64,000 nucleotides of DNA from Dipteris shenzhenensis (lineage: Eukaryota > Polypodiophyta > Polypodiopsida > Gleicheniales), in NCBI GenBank assembly GCA_047967505.1, contig CM106539.1, one strand, 5' to 3'. Numbering within the stretch: the first letter of the stretch is position 1; every line of letters starts with the position of its first letter. The notes under the pieces were generated by a model, which made no database searches, was not told where the DNA came from, and saw nothing but the letters and a program-made list of their open reading frames with translations. This document shows positions 44,297 to 56,082 of the stretch, piece after piece. Position numbers and translations under genes: made by a program.

Positions 44297-44560
44297 CTCT
44301 CCTCTCTCCCTATCTATTTTCCATCTCGTTGTGTGTGTGTGTGTGTGCATGTGTATACTTCTCTTACTTTGTCTTCCAACTGGCTTCCAAGTGGCTTCCA
44401 GGTGGCTCGTGAGTGGTTAGATTACATGTGCTCAATTAGTGCCACATGGTGACCCCACGCTCTCTCTTCTGCCCCCCCTCTCTCTCTCTCCTTCCCTACT
44501 TCTCTTACTTTGTCTCTCTACTGGCCCTCTGTCCCATAGCATCCACGGGTCATATATTCC
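43880..44560 (+). repeat. CT/GT-rich complex repeat with partial tandem units
   Basis: The phrase 'ctctctactggccctctgtc' followed by 'agcatccacgg(a/g)tcatat' occurs near 44020, 44095 and 44515. 'ttggcttccaagtggc' plus 'cgtgagtggtt(t/a)gatt' occurs near 43885 and 44385. Between these lie many (CT)n runs (43979, 44143, 44217, 44266), a (CA)n and a (GT)n run. The arrangement is two units of about 500 bp, the second truncated. Ser/Leu-rich open frames here are artefacts. Confidence 0.75.
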
Positions 44561-44564
44561 TCAG

Positions 44565-44680
44565 TCGAACCTCCCTCACCATCCCCTGAACCTCTAGAAA
44601 TCCTCCCCAAGCCACCAAACCTCCTGCAAACCCCCCTTCTCATAGGTATGGTATTAGCACCCGTAAAGAATAGAATATAT
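44565..44680 (+). repeat. Dispersed repeat family B, copy 2 (partial)
   Basis: It keeps 'cctcctgcaaaccccccttct', then 'ggtatggtattagcacccgtaaagaatagaat', matching the right part of the copies at 43.3 and 47.3 kb. Confidence 0.5.
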
Positions 44681-44734
44681 TTGTTTGTATATTTGTACAC
44701 CCTTTTTTTTAGTGAAAGGTATATTTGTACACAC

Positions 44735-44737
<3 letters not shown>

Positions 44738-44787
<50 letters not shown>

Positions 44788-44817
44788 GTCTCTCTCCCTG
44801 TCTCTGCCATTTCTCCA

Positions 44818-44848
<31 letters not shown>

Positions 44849-44860
44849 TCTCTCTCTCTC
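44738..44860 (+). repeat. (CT)n microsatellite cluster
   Basis: (CT)23 at 44738-44784, then shorter CT tracts at 44817-44837 and 44841-44860 separated by variant links. Confidence 0.9.
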
Positions 44861-44979
44861 ACTTCTCCTCTCTCTCCTCCCTCTCGTGTCTCAAGACACG
44901 TGTCAAATGCCCATGTGAGTGCTATCCACGTTTGATTGTTTGTTAGTTTAGACTGCATGTGGCATCGTGATATGGACAC

Positions 44980-45480
44980 ATGGTAAGATTTGCACCGTTT
45001 ATTGACTTCTCTTGCAACTTACATAGAATCCCATGCCTCGCGAGTCATGTGAACACCCACCTCGCATCTACTCCCACATACCATATTTACTCCCCCCCTT
45101 TAATTGGAGCTCGACCGATGAGGGCCATGGTGGCCTTGATTAGACGCATAGCTACAACTAGGAGATATACCAGGATTGCACCCTTGAGGGAGCGACAACG
45201 TTCTATTGCTGACCTCATGCCTCCGCTTCCATAGCCTCATCCATCCTGATGTCTTGTTGCTGACAATGATGATGATGATGATGCTGAGATTGATATATCT
45301 ATATAGTCGGGATATCACTATGTTGTACTTGTTGTACTTAGGACTTAGTACTACCATTTTGCATTTTATTGCATTTTGCATTGGTGTGGATGCTCATTTA
45401 GTAGCTCCACTACCACAGCTCATTGTATTCAGGTTTTTTCGCAGTCTCATAGACCCATCGATCTTCGGAAGACTTAAATA
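44980..45480 (+). pseudogene. Short decayed ORF of unknown family
   Basis: The plus frame reads 'MRAMVALIRRIATTRRYTRI', 'PLRERQRSIADLMPPLP' and, after two stops, 'CLVADNDDDDDAEIDIS'. A basic stretch followed by an acidic tail is protein-like, but the family is not recognised. Downstream (45487-45505) is a (CTTT)n run. Confidence 0.3.
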
Positions 45481-45955
45481 AACTTCTTTCTTTCTTTCTT
45501 TCTCCTCCCCGCCTGTAGCCCCTTCCCTCTCAGTTGATCCACCTCCCCTCTCGTCTGCTCCGTCACCCCTCCACTCTCCCCCCGCTCTTGCTCCTCCTCT
45601 ATACCTACCCCCCACCCCACGCAATAGCTAGCCCTACCCCTCCCCCCGCAACTATCCTACCCCCCCATGTCACGCAAATAACCTACCTGCTCCCCCTCCC
45701 CCCGCACAGCAACTAACCTACCCCTACACCCCCCGTCCTCTACAGCAAACCACCCCCCTTCCCCACCATGGGTGTGCCTCCTACCATTGGGGGGGCCCTT
45801 GTACTCCTGCTCCCGCTCATGCACTAGGACCTATACAAAAGACATCGAAGTCAATCCAAGAAATGGGAAAAGGCGATAAGGAGACAGACAAAACCAAGAA
45901 AGACAACAAAAAAAAAGAGTAAACACAATTGAAACTTGAGGATGTGAACACGCGC
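45481..45955. other. Pyrimidine-rich stretch, no gene
   Basis: C/T-rich with a (CTTT)n run near 45487 and many C runs to about 45780. Nothing codes recognisably. Confidence 0.5.
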
Positions 45956-45959
45956 TGCT

Positions 45960-46885
45960 ACAACCGAAGTGGACTTGGGGTTGTTGACAGCAAAGCAAAG
46001 GTAGGATCCACCTTAGCCTTAGTCTCTGCTCCTACTTCTACTTCAGCCCCCACTTTAGCTTGAGTTTCAGTTTCAGCCCCCTCTATATCCTCTTCTTCAG
46101 ATTCAACTTCAATTTCAGCTACAACCTCTACATCCCCAACTACACTTACTACCAATGACACACCCATGACATTGGTCTCTTCCCTCTCCCCTGGGATAGG
46201 GGTGTTGTCACAGACCTCATCGCTCCCTCCTTCTCCCATTACAACTCTCTCACTGATTATGACACCTACTTCGGAGGTGTCATACAGTGCTCTGCATTAT
46301 GCCTCGACATCTCTCTCCTCTCTCCCTCTCAAGTCAGCCTATGCTCCCACACCCCCTTGGGATCGCCTCATTCATGCAACTGTCATCTCCATACCTTACC
46401 TGGCTCACCCAATCACCACCTAGCTTTTGACCTCATCCTCATTCTTTTATGCCATAGCCCTTCTAGTTTCAGCTAGAGCTGACCCATCAGAGGCCTGGGA
46501 GACCTTGCTCATGGAGGTACACAGTATCCGTGAGCGCGATATGGGATTGACATGCTTTGCATAGGAGCAAGTCTTCTTGAACTAGGAGTAGAGCCGCAAC
46601 ATACAAGAGCAGGCTCATGCCATTCGGGGACAGGCTGATCTCAATCATGGACTCAAACAGAATATCTCGCAGCTCCAACAGGAGGTCACAACCATACACA
46701 TAGTCCCAGGGAGCACTCCAGCTGTTGAGGCATAGATTGCGAGCATGCAATTTGTAATTGAGGTGACTTCCAGAATGGGTCAACGTGGCCAAATGGAAAC
46801 CTGCAAGGGCAACCATTTCAGCTACCCTTATGGAGCAACAGCGAAGAGCTAGTAAGGCTCTCAACATCATAGTTCGAGGGATCCC
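45960..46885 (+). pseudogene. Decayed ORF with a coiled coil, unknown family
   Basis: One frame runs from about 45990 to 46860. A Ser/Thr/Pro-rich part ('SAPTSTSAPTLA', 'SSLSPGIGVLSQTSSLPPSP') is followed by 'ADPSEAWETLLMEVHSIRER' and a helical, glutamine-rich region ('NIQEQAHAIRGQADLNHGLK', 'NISQLQQEVTTI'). Internal stops are overwhelmingly TAG, several at glutamine-like places. It resembles the general build of the decayed ORF at 37-41 kb (low-complexity region plus helices), but I could not align them. It is probably a transposon ORF. Confidence 0.4.
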
Positions 46886-47154
46886 GCACACTAAAGACAC
46901 ACCCTCTCATACCTCTAGCTGTTGCACATTAGTGCCACATCATTCGTTGCACCATTTCAATCGTGTCAGCCTCGTCTCTGCCCCTTTTTTTGCAGTGCCC
47001 TAGCTAATCTATGGGCAGTCCGAGTGGACATATGGATGACGTAACAATAGGAGTCAGTTGTAGGACTCAACTCGAGAGTCTAACCCTCGTTGATGGTAGT
47101 TGACATGTGGATGGCACAATAGCAAGACTGACCCATACATCCTTTGCCTCTCGT
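46886..47154. other. Short unassigned stretch
   Basis: Nothing recognised. Confidence 0.4.
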
Positions 47155-47385
47155 AGTCCAGTGACAAGTCTTCCCCTCCATATATACACCACATGGCACG
47201 TTAGCCTTCTCTTCCTCCCCGAACCTCACTCCTCTCTTCCCGAGCCTCCCTCCTCTCTTCCCGAGCCTCCCATGAACCTCCCTTCTCACTGGCCAGGCCC
47301 CCAAATTTCTAGCACGTGGCTAGTCTGAGATTAATGCCTGTAAAGAATAGAATATAATATTATGCCATCATATACCACTCCCCCC
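47155..47385 (+). repeat. Dispersed repeat family B, copy 3
   Basis: It matches 43187-43390 ('cgttagccttctcttcctcc', 'cctcccatgaacctcccttc', 'gtggctagtctgagattaat', 'gtaaagaatagaatataat') and continues into 'tgccatcatataccactcccc', which is also found at 42217. 'ctcttcccgagcctccctc' is locally duplicated at 47232-47268. Confidence 0.6.
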
Positions 47386-47951
47386 TCCCCCCAACAACTA
47401 ATTAATACAAATAGAGACTTTATGTATGATAGGTCTGGATGTTTTTATCGAAGCTATACTTATATATTAATATAAAATCTTGGCAAAAGTTTATCGATCT
47501 AGTTTTTTTAGTTTCACAATATTAATAGAACATAGTGGAAATTTATATATTTTCTTATAAAATTTAAAGTAAAAGGTGTAAATCTTGCAAAACTTTAAAA
47601 TTTTTCTCATAAAAGTTTCAAATCTTGGGTAATATTTCAAATTATTACTTTTGTTAGGGCATATGAACTTTCAACACCAATATAAAAGTTTCGTTCCTTA
47701 ACGAAACTAACATGAAAAAAGGACACCTATTGCACCTCAATCATCCTAGTTTTTCATCTAAGGAGATTGATACCCTCCTACCCTCCATTATGCACCTACA
47801 TCTTAGCCATTGATCTTGATCTATATCAAGGGTCCACATTAAAAGGTGACTACTACTTCTTAACCTAGCCTCCCCAAAGTAAAAATTAGCCACTTGGAGC
47901 CCACCAAAGTGCATCCACCATCCACTAAAGCCATCCTAGACATTTCATCTA
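47386..47951. other. AT-rich unassigned stretch
   Basis: No gene or repeat was recognised. Confidence 0.45.
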
Positions 47952-50450
47952 ATGACATCCACCAAATTCACACACACTGACAAGGGTAACGAGTTCAAAA
48001 GTGTTGGCTTATCAAACATGGATGACATGGATATTGATTCAAATGGTCCTAAAATTACTTCAAAGACAAGAATGAAATCAATAAATGACTATTTGGTATT
48101 TGACTCTTTGATTCTGATAAGATCAAGGATGCAACATCCCAAGAAAACGAAGTGACAAATAAATTTGACGTGGAGGTGTACAAATTCAAATAAGGATGTA
48201 TAAAAGAAACAAAAATGGACATACATATACATGAAAAGAAAGTGAGTCAAGGAAGATGTAGAAAAGCAACAAAGAGAAAGAGTAATGAATGAAGATGTTA
48301 TGCTCAAAGAAATGCGATCTACATGTTGCAAGCGCAGATATATGAGTTCCATTAACTTACATGACATCAATGGGTGTAGAGAACTAGTGTGGCAAAGGAG
48401 AGGGAGCAAAAGAAATGAATACCTACTCACGAGGATCTCTTGCTTTCTGGTAAATGACAAGAAAAAGCAAAGTTCCAGAAAACATATAAAGCCTCTCATA
48501 AATAGAAAAAGTATTTGCAATAATGCATATCACATTACTATAGGATTATATATCACATGGCACATATTGGGATTTGGCTAATAAAGCAAAGTATGGAGTA
48601 AAATTTAACATTCATAAAAACATAGGAATGCACGAAACAAGAGCCTCAACAGTCTCGGCAATAACAATTTTCAGAGACTACATTCATGAAAATGCTTTAC
48701 CTCAACCCCATCTATCTGAAATGCATCTTCTGATAGGTTTGACAAAAAATAAGTATTTAAGTCTATTGGAGAAACACAAAGGCAAGAGCACATGCTCGGA
48801 CATCTTTTCACAATTTGTATACTCTTTGGAAGAAGAGCTTTGGACATATTAAAATCCCAAAGAGGCAAAAATTGTCAAAGTGTAGTGATGGTGATGATCT
48901 AAAGTGAGCACTTGAGTGCAACGTCTCCAAAACAAAGAGAAGCATACAAAAAAAAGAGAGAATTGCATCATGGATTTGTTTGGCATTCTAGAATAAAATA
49001 TGGATTTTAGAAGGAGCAAGCTATTTCTCATCCAAATAATTGATGTGTGTTAGTGTAGATGGTATGGATCAAAATAAAACAACATTACCTAGATTTATTA
49101 ACACTCCATCAAAGCTACAAGGAAACTTAAAGTACTTTTTGAAGACACATTCATGTGGAATGTTAGTGCATGGATATACGTTTTTTGTAGACATATGGAT
49201 TGATTCCTTGCATCTACATGATAGCAATCAAGTTATGACATCCGTTATGAAGGTGATACATAGTGTACAAGTAGAAAAAGGTCACCTACTAGCAAATTGA
49301 GAATACAGGTAGACAATTGCAAACAAGAGAATAAGAATGTACTCTTCTTTGCATTTTGCTCAATGCTAATCACTCATCGAATTTTCAATGAGATTGAAGT
49401 TGGGCTTTCGTTGGTTGGACACACACATGAGGATATCGATCAAGTATTTAGCATAGTCTCAATAGAGCTAAAACACAAGGACATGGAGACGATGGATGAC
49501 TTGATTAGAAAATGTAAGAGGCAAGTTGGTGGCTGCAAGGAAGGTACAGTATGCTCCATGGTTGAAAGGATTTATGATTGAAAGAGCTTTATTGTATCTT
49601 TTATACAAAAAGGTGGTGATGCTGTGATAGGTCATAGCGCTCCACATTGCTTTTGCTTTTTCTGAAAGGATGAAAAACCAGTGATGCAGTGGCAACACTA
49701 TTCTCTTGATACAACATGGGAACTTGAAGAGCTGTATAGTCTCTTAACTTCAATTCCGAGCAAAGAAACTCATCCAAGATGGGATCCTATAAAAGAATTC
49801 AGCAAGAAATCCAAAGGTGAAATAGAAGGATTAAAAGCTTTTATTACATACAAAGAGGAAATGCTGAAGAGATTTCTTGATTAGAAGCCCTCTTGGAAGG
49901 AACACACTACTGTTATAATCAAGAAGACCTACCAATTGATAAAGGACCTTGAGAAAATGCAAGAAGATGGTGTTAAGAGAGAACGGCCTTTATTTTGGCC
50001 AAATTTTGGTAATGACTTGCGCCCAACTTGTGGTCTCTTTGAAAATAAGTTTGAATTACTTTGCCCTGTCCATATTGTGGATCGAAGAAGAGAGAGTTTA
50101 TGCCACAAATAGACATAGAAATCCATTGTTTTGTTGCAGTTTGACCATCGAACGATGAACATGAAAACGTGAAGTTTTGGGTTGCAAAAGCGGTGGACGT
50201 AAGCATGGATGACTAGGGGAGAACTACAACATTTATAGCGGTATGGTATGAGCCACAAAGCTTTCCACAGAGATAGTCATAGTGTCTTGGAAATCAAGGA
50301 TGAAGAAAACAAAGAAGCACATGGGGTATGGTGTAGAAGAAAAAATAAAAATATTGCAACCAATCATTTCACACAGTATAGAGCTCTTAAAGATGCTCGC
50401 TAAGGAGAAAGTAGAAGGAGATAGCACAAATGAAGAATACCCATAATAAC
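47952..50450 (+). pseudogene. Decayed DUF7869-like gene (transposase-like fold?)
   Basis: Plus-strand frames in order: 'DEVMLKEMRSTCC'-type start ('MLKEMRSTCCKRRYMSSINL', 48.3 kb), 'RKSICNNAYHITIGLYIT', 'RASTVSAITIFRDYIHENAL', 'VSVDGMDQNKTTLPRF' (49.05 kb), 'LVHGYTFFVDIWIDSLH', 'RIQVDNCKQENKNVLFFAFC' and 'LVGHTHEDIDQVFS' (49.42 kb), then 'MQWQHYSLDTTWELEELYSL' and 'HPRWDPIKEFSKKSKGEIEG'. The triad 'DGMDQ...DNC..ENKN...GHTHEDID' is the signature of proteins labelled DUF7869, with acidic residues placed as in RNase H-like nucleases; that functional reading is inference. Frames change at least three times and stops occur, so it is broken unless introns explain some changes. Confidence 0.6.
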
Positions 50451-51789
50451 AGCATTCAAGAATCAATAAAGATCAGATGAGAGTGAATGAAGATGGCACC
50501 TACTTGTGACAAGTGACGAGATGAATTGGAAATTCAAACAAGCAAACGTTAGGTTCACCCATTTATACTTATTAACTCATTGTAAAGGTAGAATTCAATT
50601 ATTGATTAGGCTATGATAGAATCCTTTGTACAAAGACTCATCCAGAGCAACATTTCTTGTAAACTTATGATAATACAAAATTGCAAGCATAGCTATAATT
50701 GCTATTTTTTAGAGTACAAAAGAGTCTTCCATGTCTCTTGTCTATATAAACCTTTTAATTTCTTGAATCTTCAAGAGTGTTATAGTTTTCTCCTAGTTTT
50801 CAACATTGAATTTTAAGTCCATTTGTATGGATTAAATTAACTTAATAATTCTTTATTTTGTATTAAGTGGTTTTTCGTGGATTTAAAATAATAACCCAAT
50901 GAATTTTTAAATATGAATAGGATTATAAGAAATAAGAAATACAAAATTAGGATTTAATAGTAGTTTTTGCATTATTAGTGACTTGATAATTACAGGAGAA
51001 TGAGATCTTAGTGTGATATGCAAGGAGGCCCGATCACTATCGCATGACCCAGCTCTCTTTCTATCCCCATGAACATGGAGAAAGCATGTATGTGTGCCAT
51101 CAAGTAGCACATTGATAGAGCAAGGAAGGTTAGAGAGGCCACTTGTGCTCCTCAACTAGCGTTGTGGGCAAGGATCGACATAATGCACTAGTTATTCATT
51201 GGCATGAGAGCAAAACAATCCTTAGCCTTGAAATATAATGAAATGGCTACCATAAGATGGTACAAATTGCAAAAATGGGGCAATAATGGAGGTTGGAAAA
51301 ATCTATAAAAAATGTTCTATGAATGTAGGGACCCATTGAAAGCACAATGGACAAAGAAGATAGCTACTTGCTACCGTGAGTAAACACCAATGATAAAAGT
51401 CACGAGGACGCGGCTAGACTCAGAGTTGGGATTCATGAGTGTTGCACCATGAGATGCAACCATAGCCAAAAATGAAATCAAGAAACCCCGGAGAAGAGTG
51501 AAGGGTGAAGGTTAGGATAGCCAATTGGCACTTCCCTTCGATGAATTCGAGTAGCTAGAGGACTTGATAGACATACTAGCACAAAGGACCTGGTAGATGT
51601 ACTAGCACCACAAACCCTACTCTTAGCCTTACCTTTAAAAAGTTAACCCATTCAAGGAGAATTAAAGATATAGGTTGGTGGAAGTCATGGTAGGTCAGGG
51701 CCAAGTAAAGGGGCCTTAACATAACAAGCATGCCAATATCAGAGTGTTCAGAGCCATTGACTCTTGTAAAGGCAATAGGTCTAACTATA
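50451..51789. other. Unassigned stretch with weak coding traces
   Basis: Around 51240-51560 the plus strand has a protein-like but stop-filled frame ('MATIRWYKLQKWGNNGGW', 'NEIKKPRRRVKGEG') that may be a gag trace of the gypsy relic to its right. Nothing else was recognised. Confidence 0.35.
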
Positions 51790-52090
51790 CTATTCATTTC
51801 CTATGTCAGAAACATACTAGTATAAATAGGAGTTAAATTATAGCTGTTAGGATTTGGATTCTAGAAGAGAACTAAGGCATTTGTCGAGTGCAACCAAGTG
51901 TTGTTGTATCTAGTAGTTTGGCTCCATGTAATAGAATCTCTTTTCTCCTCCAACACAACTTTGCATTCATCTTTGTTCTTTCTATTTTGTACCAGTGATC
52001 TTTATAGTACGTTATGTTTCACCTTTGTTGCACTCACTTTGCCTTTCCTCCAACCCTTGATGAGCTATCTCGAAATGGCAATTGCTCGAC
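51790..52090 (+). mobile_element. Possible LTR with TATA box before the gypsy relic
   Basis: 'agtataaataggag' near 51820 is a strong TATA box, followed by 'ctccatgtaatagaatctc' and a pyrimidine-rich run, as in the R-U5 part of an LTR. No second copy was found in the window, so this is tentative. Confidence 0.3.
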
Positions 52091-52094
52091 ATAG

Positions 52095-53060
52095 ATAAGA
52101 GGGAATGGGATGATTTATCATGCATCAATGCATTTTGCATCGACATTAGAAACAAGTTTCCCATCCCAAGGACTCATGACTTGTTGGATGAACTCACAGG
52201 TGCTCAATTTTTCACGAAGATAGACTATAAGGTCTAGATACCTTTAGATTTGGATGAAATAGGGTGATGACCACAAGCCAACCTTTTGCACTAAAATAGG
52301 CCTATATGATTTCACAGTGATGCCATTTGGAATAACAAATGCACTAGCTACCTTTAATGCACTTATCAACATGATATTGTGGCCATTTCTTTTCCATGAT
52401 GTGCTAGTTTTTTAAAATCATATCCTCAATTATGCAGTGTAAACAAATAGGAGCACATTCTGCGTGTGAAATAGGTGCTGAAAATCTTGAGGCTTTGAAC
52501 CCTGTGCTAAGGCCAACAAATGCACTTTTATATAGAAGAGAGTGAATACCTTAATCACAATATGGGCAAGAATAGGATTGAAGTGGACCACTCAAAGGTG
52601 AGGTGTGTGATGGAATGGACACAACCATGCAACTCCAAATTTTGGGACTTGCCTTCTTCTATAGGTGCCTCCTTCTCTAGGCATTTCATACATCACTTAG
52701 ACAAAAGGGCACCCTTGGACCTCTCAAGGACCTCGTGAATAAAGATGCCTTTTGTGGTTGAAAGTTCAAGCAAAGGTCAATTTTGAAGATCTAAAATTTT
52801 GAATTGATTCATGCCCCAATATTGGTATGCCCTAGAAGTTCTTAGATCATTTATATTTGTGGAAGACGATTCCAATGGGCAAGGAAAGGGCAAGGATTAG
52901 GGCTTATCTAAGTAAAGACCATGAGGCGATAGCATTGACAAAGAGATCACTTACCACTTTTATCACCATGAAATGTTGGCAATCCTACATGCTTTTAAAA
53001 AAAGGGCATCCTACTTGTATGGGGGAAAGGTCAAGAATGCTCCTATAGTATTTTGATGTT
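52095..53060 (+). mobile_element. Ty3/gypsy RT and RNase H relic
   Basis: Plus-strand frames: 'KFPIPRTHDLLDELTGAQFF' and 'TKIDYKV' (RT palm start), 'GLYDFTVMPFGITNALATF' (the MPFG box), a decayed active-site region, 'ESEYLNHNMGKNRIEVDHSK' (end of RT), and at 52.85-53.04 kb RNase H traces 'AYLSKDHEAIALTKRSLTTF' and 'MLLKKGHPTCMGERS'. Order and spacing are correct for gypsy pol. Multiple stops and frame changes are present. It is the fuller relative of the fragment at 12.64 kb. Confidence 0.8.
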
Positions 53061-53949
53061 TTCTTACCCAACGCAAAATGTTAGCTAAGAAGATATGGAG
53101 TACACGAAGGGCAAAGAGAACATAGTTATTGATGGCTCAAGAATGAGATTCTTGCACATTGTCCACTGTATCCAGTATCTACAAGGAGAAAATACATGGC
53201 AATCAAGAAGATTATATGCAAAATGTGAGGACAATAGCCATATTTTTTGATCTACAAGACCCATCCATAAGAACATGTAAATAAAAAGCATGACATACAC
53301 AAAGAAATATATACATAAGTGCATATGCAAGTACATAAACACATGGCCATGCATGCTTTTGAGTTATTATAACAGGGTGGGTCAACATCATTTTTTGAGG
53401 GCAGAAGCTTTGGGTCCTCATGAGATGTGTAGGAGCTTCATTATGCTTATTATGGGTTGTATAGAAGCTTTATCTTTCCTCATGAGATCGAGTGTTGGCA
53501 TTGGATAATGGTGAAGAAGTATTGTGACTTTGGTCCAAAGAATCTTCCTCCCACACCACCGAGGGTCTCTCGACCACTCAAAGGATTGGACAGTGAGCAA
53601 GTGTACATTCCTAGAATTAATTTTAATGTAGATTCAATTATCGAAGAAAACTTTTTTCTCAACAAATCACAAAGTTTTCTCAACAAATCACAAAACTTGG
53701 GGTTTGAAGGGTTTGCTTGAGAAATTTATAGACTTTTCAGCTAAAATATAGCTAAATTCCATAGAATTTTAGAGATAAACTTACAAAATTGAGAAAATAT
53801 TCTTTAGAGGTGAAAATGAAACGTTGCTGGTTCATTGTATATGGTTTACAGAATTTCTGTGAACACTGAACTAGAATCATTGCTTCGCTCTTTTAAATAC
53901 ATTAAGCAGGTTCACCGATTGCATTGGGTTTTGTAACATTATTAGATAA
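53061..53949. other. Unassigned stretch downstream of the membrane-protein gene
   Basis: No gene was recognised. It contains a local duplication of 'tctcaacaaatcacaaa' (53656-53693). The part next to 53950 would be the 3' UTR of the minus-strand gene. Confidence 0.45.
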
Positions 53950-56082
53950 TCAGATGGAGACAAAGGCACATTCTGACGCTCCAACTGAGCTGCTGGATCT
54001 ACCACTCACCCATTCTCTCAATGCATGTGACTCAAACTGCACATCATAAGGCCAGTAAAGAGATGAGCTTCGCCACCCTGCATACACTAACAACATGCTT
54101 ACATTCAGCTGCGCCACCATTATCAACCAATCTCTCTCTGAAACACACTCGCATAGATTCGTCTCTAGCCGATCTCTGCCCTTGTAGCTTACCCAATGCA
54201 TTGCCGTATATTGTATCATCAGATCTTGCACTAGATTAGCTACTGCCATCATAGATTGTTGGGTCTTTGCATCTGGCACTGCAGAGTCCATGGTGTACAC
54301 ACTTAGAAGCCTTAGTAAACCTTGCAAAGCTGATGCACCCTCTTTCACTTTTGCCCCTCTCAAGTTTCCTACCGCAATTTTGGCAGAATTCATCAATCCC
54401 ACACCTATCGCCCGCCTCTTCAACTCTTCGTCCAGTGATTCTACATTCTCGTCTGCTGGACGACATGCCGTGAAAAATGTGCATCGGCCATGGATTTCTC
54501 CCTTGGCTGCTACAATCTCCTCTAGGTGCGCCAACACCTCGTCCAACCTCAATGTTTTTATGCACTGCCCGTGGCTACAGGTCCTTTGGGCTGCAAGGGC
54601 CGTCTCAGCATTCAGCATCTCAACGCCTATGCTGCTTAGGCCTGGGAAAAAGGGAAATAAGGAGAACAGCCGAACGAAGGCAGATTTCACTTTTGAGCAG
54701 ATGAAGCTAACATAGTCTCCTAGTGCTGCATATTTGATAAGCAATGCTAGGGAGTAAAGGGAGAATTGCCCTGAAATTGTAATCAAGCCAGTAAAGCATA
54801 CATAGATTGCCAACTCCATACCCTCCAAGTGATTCAAAGTCTCCAGAAGAGGACTGACGCCTGAGATCCTAAAACTGTAGTTTGGTACCCGAATGGAAAG
54901 CCAGCTATGACAAGTAAATCTAGAAACCTCTTAAGCTCAAGATGATATGCCTGGAGTTCTGTCCACCAAAGGAGAGTGTACTGCTCGTTGCTGTCTGTCA
55001 TAATACGTACTAGTCTATTCAAAGAAATGACAACTGCCGGCAAGCTTAGAAAAGTAATCAGGATTAAACATTGAAATTGCAGGAAAGCTCCAATAAGGAC
55101 CTTCCAGAACAGAGTGCTATCTTTGGCCATGGCTACCCGAAAGAATCCACAGGCTGCTGTAAGCATGCTGGCGGATGCCAATAAGGCTGATCCGTCGATC
55201 AAGCCTAGGCGGCATTGGTTATGGTGGGAAGAGGTCGACGTGCCCAGCGAAAACAAGGACACGAAGATACCGGAAGACTTGAGTCGCCGTTTCAAGTCGC
55301 CCAGACGGCTATGAGTAACAGTGGGAAAATCCGATGGCCAAGGCATTTTCTCAGAGGTAAGAACAAATTTTGATACCTCTTCATCAAATTCGGACATAGA
55401 TCTTTTCAATTGTTCGCTCATTTGGCGAGGTGAGTCAATCGAAGCAAGCCAAGGATAAAACACCTCGTAGGTGCGACTTAAAACCACAATGATAAGGGTT
55501 GACACGGCGTAACACCAGGAAATCTCCTTGTATTGCAGAAACATTGCACCCAGCAATGTATACACGCAAGCTCTTGACAGGATTCTCACAAATGCTCCGT
55601 ACCACATAGTTTGAACACCCGGCGAAGTCGTCCAAGTGCCCCCGAACCTGCAAAATAAGTATTCGAGACGCATGTGGATTAAAGCCTTCAACAACAGATC
55701 CCTCGATTCTGTATAAGGACGTAAAGACTAAACAATAAGTTCAAACAGGAAGGGGGCGATGGGTAGACAGATACCTCTGGCGGGCTGAGGCGATGAGGCA
55801 GAACAAAACCATGTATTGGTGGTGAGTTTGAAGTTTTCCTGTTCCCCAAAGTGCTACGCCGTCGATCTCCATCTTCAAATTGGATAGAAGCCAGCTGTTC
55901 AAAGCCTCGTGTAACCACGGTAGGCATTTTCGTGCTCGGAGAATGCACAAAAGAGTGATGTTTGCAGCGTTAATGGTAGCGTAGTAATCGCCATATAAGC
56001 CGCCATAGGTCTGCCAAAGGCTGGCCAATGCAGCTACCCCCTGCTGGGCTGTGCTTGAAGTCAAACCGACGGCGTTGGCCAT
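53950..56082 (-). CDS. Multi-pass membrane protein of unknown family, two exons
   Basis: Exon 1 is 56082-55775 (ATG 'MANAVGLTSSTAQQG', 102 codons plus two bases). The intron is 55774-55648 (127 nt, 'gtatct' to 'ttgcag'). Exon 2 is 55647-53950, ending 'ASECAFVSI' and TGA. Splicing keeps the frame. The protein is about 665 residues with six or seven hydrophobic segments, for example 'VYTLLGAMFL', 'VSTLIIVVLS', 'SALLASASMLTAACGFF', 'FLQFQCLILITFLSLPAVVI' and 'AIYVCFTGLITI'. A loop ('SIDSPRQMSEQLKRSMSEFD') and a C-terminal domain of about 220 residues are soluble-looking, with 'LRLDEVLAHLEEIVAAKGEI' and 'CECVSERDWLIMVAQLN'. Near 54881-54883 the frame changes by one base inside an A run, so this copy is either slightly broken or the base is a sequence error. 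I do not recognise the family. A decayed copy lies at 7.55-8.46 kb. Confidence 0.75.
55648..55774 (-). other. Intron of the membrane-protein gene
   Basis: 127 nt with GT-AG ends. The donor is 'ag|gtatct' and the acceptor 'attttgcag|g'. The same intron, with conserved ends, is present in the pseudogene copy, which supports its position. Confidence 0.85.

Noticed and set aside
45958-46239. Acidic, Val/Glu-rich minus-strand ORF
   Set aside because: It is the complement of a Ser/Thr/Pro-rich plus-strand frame that continues into the coiled-coil relic; composition explains it.
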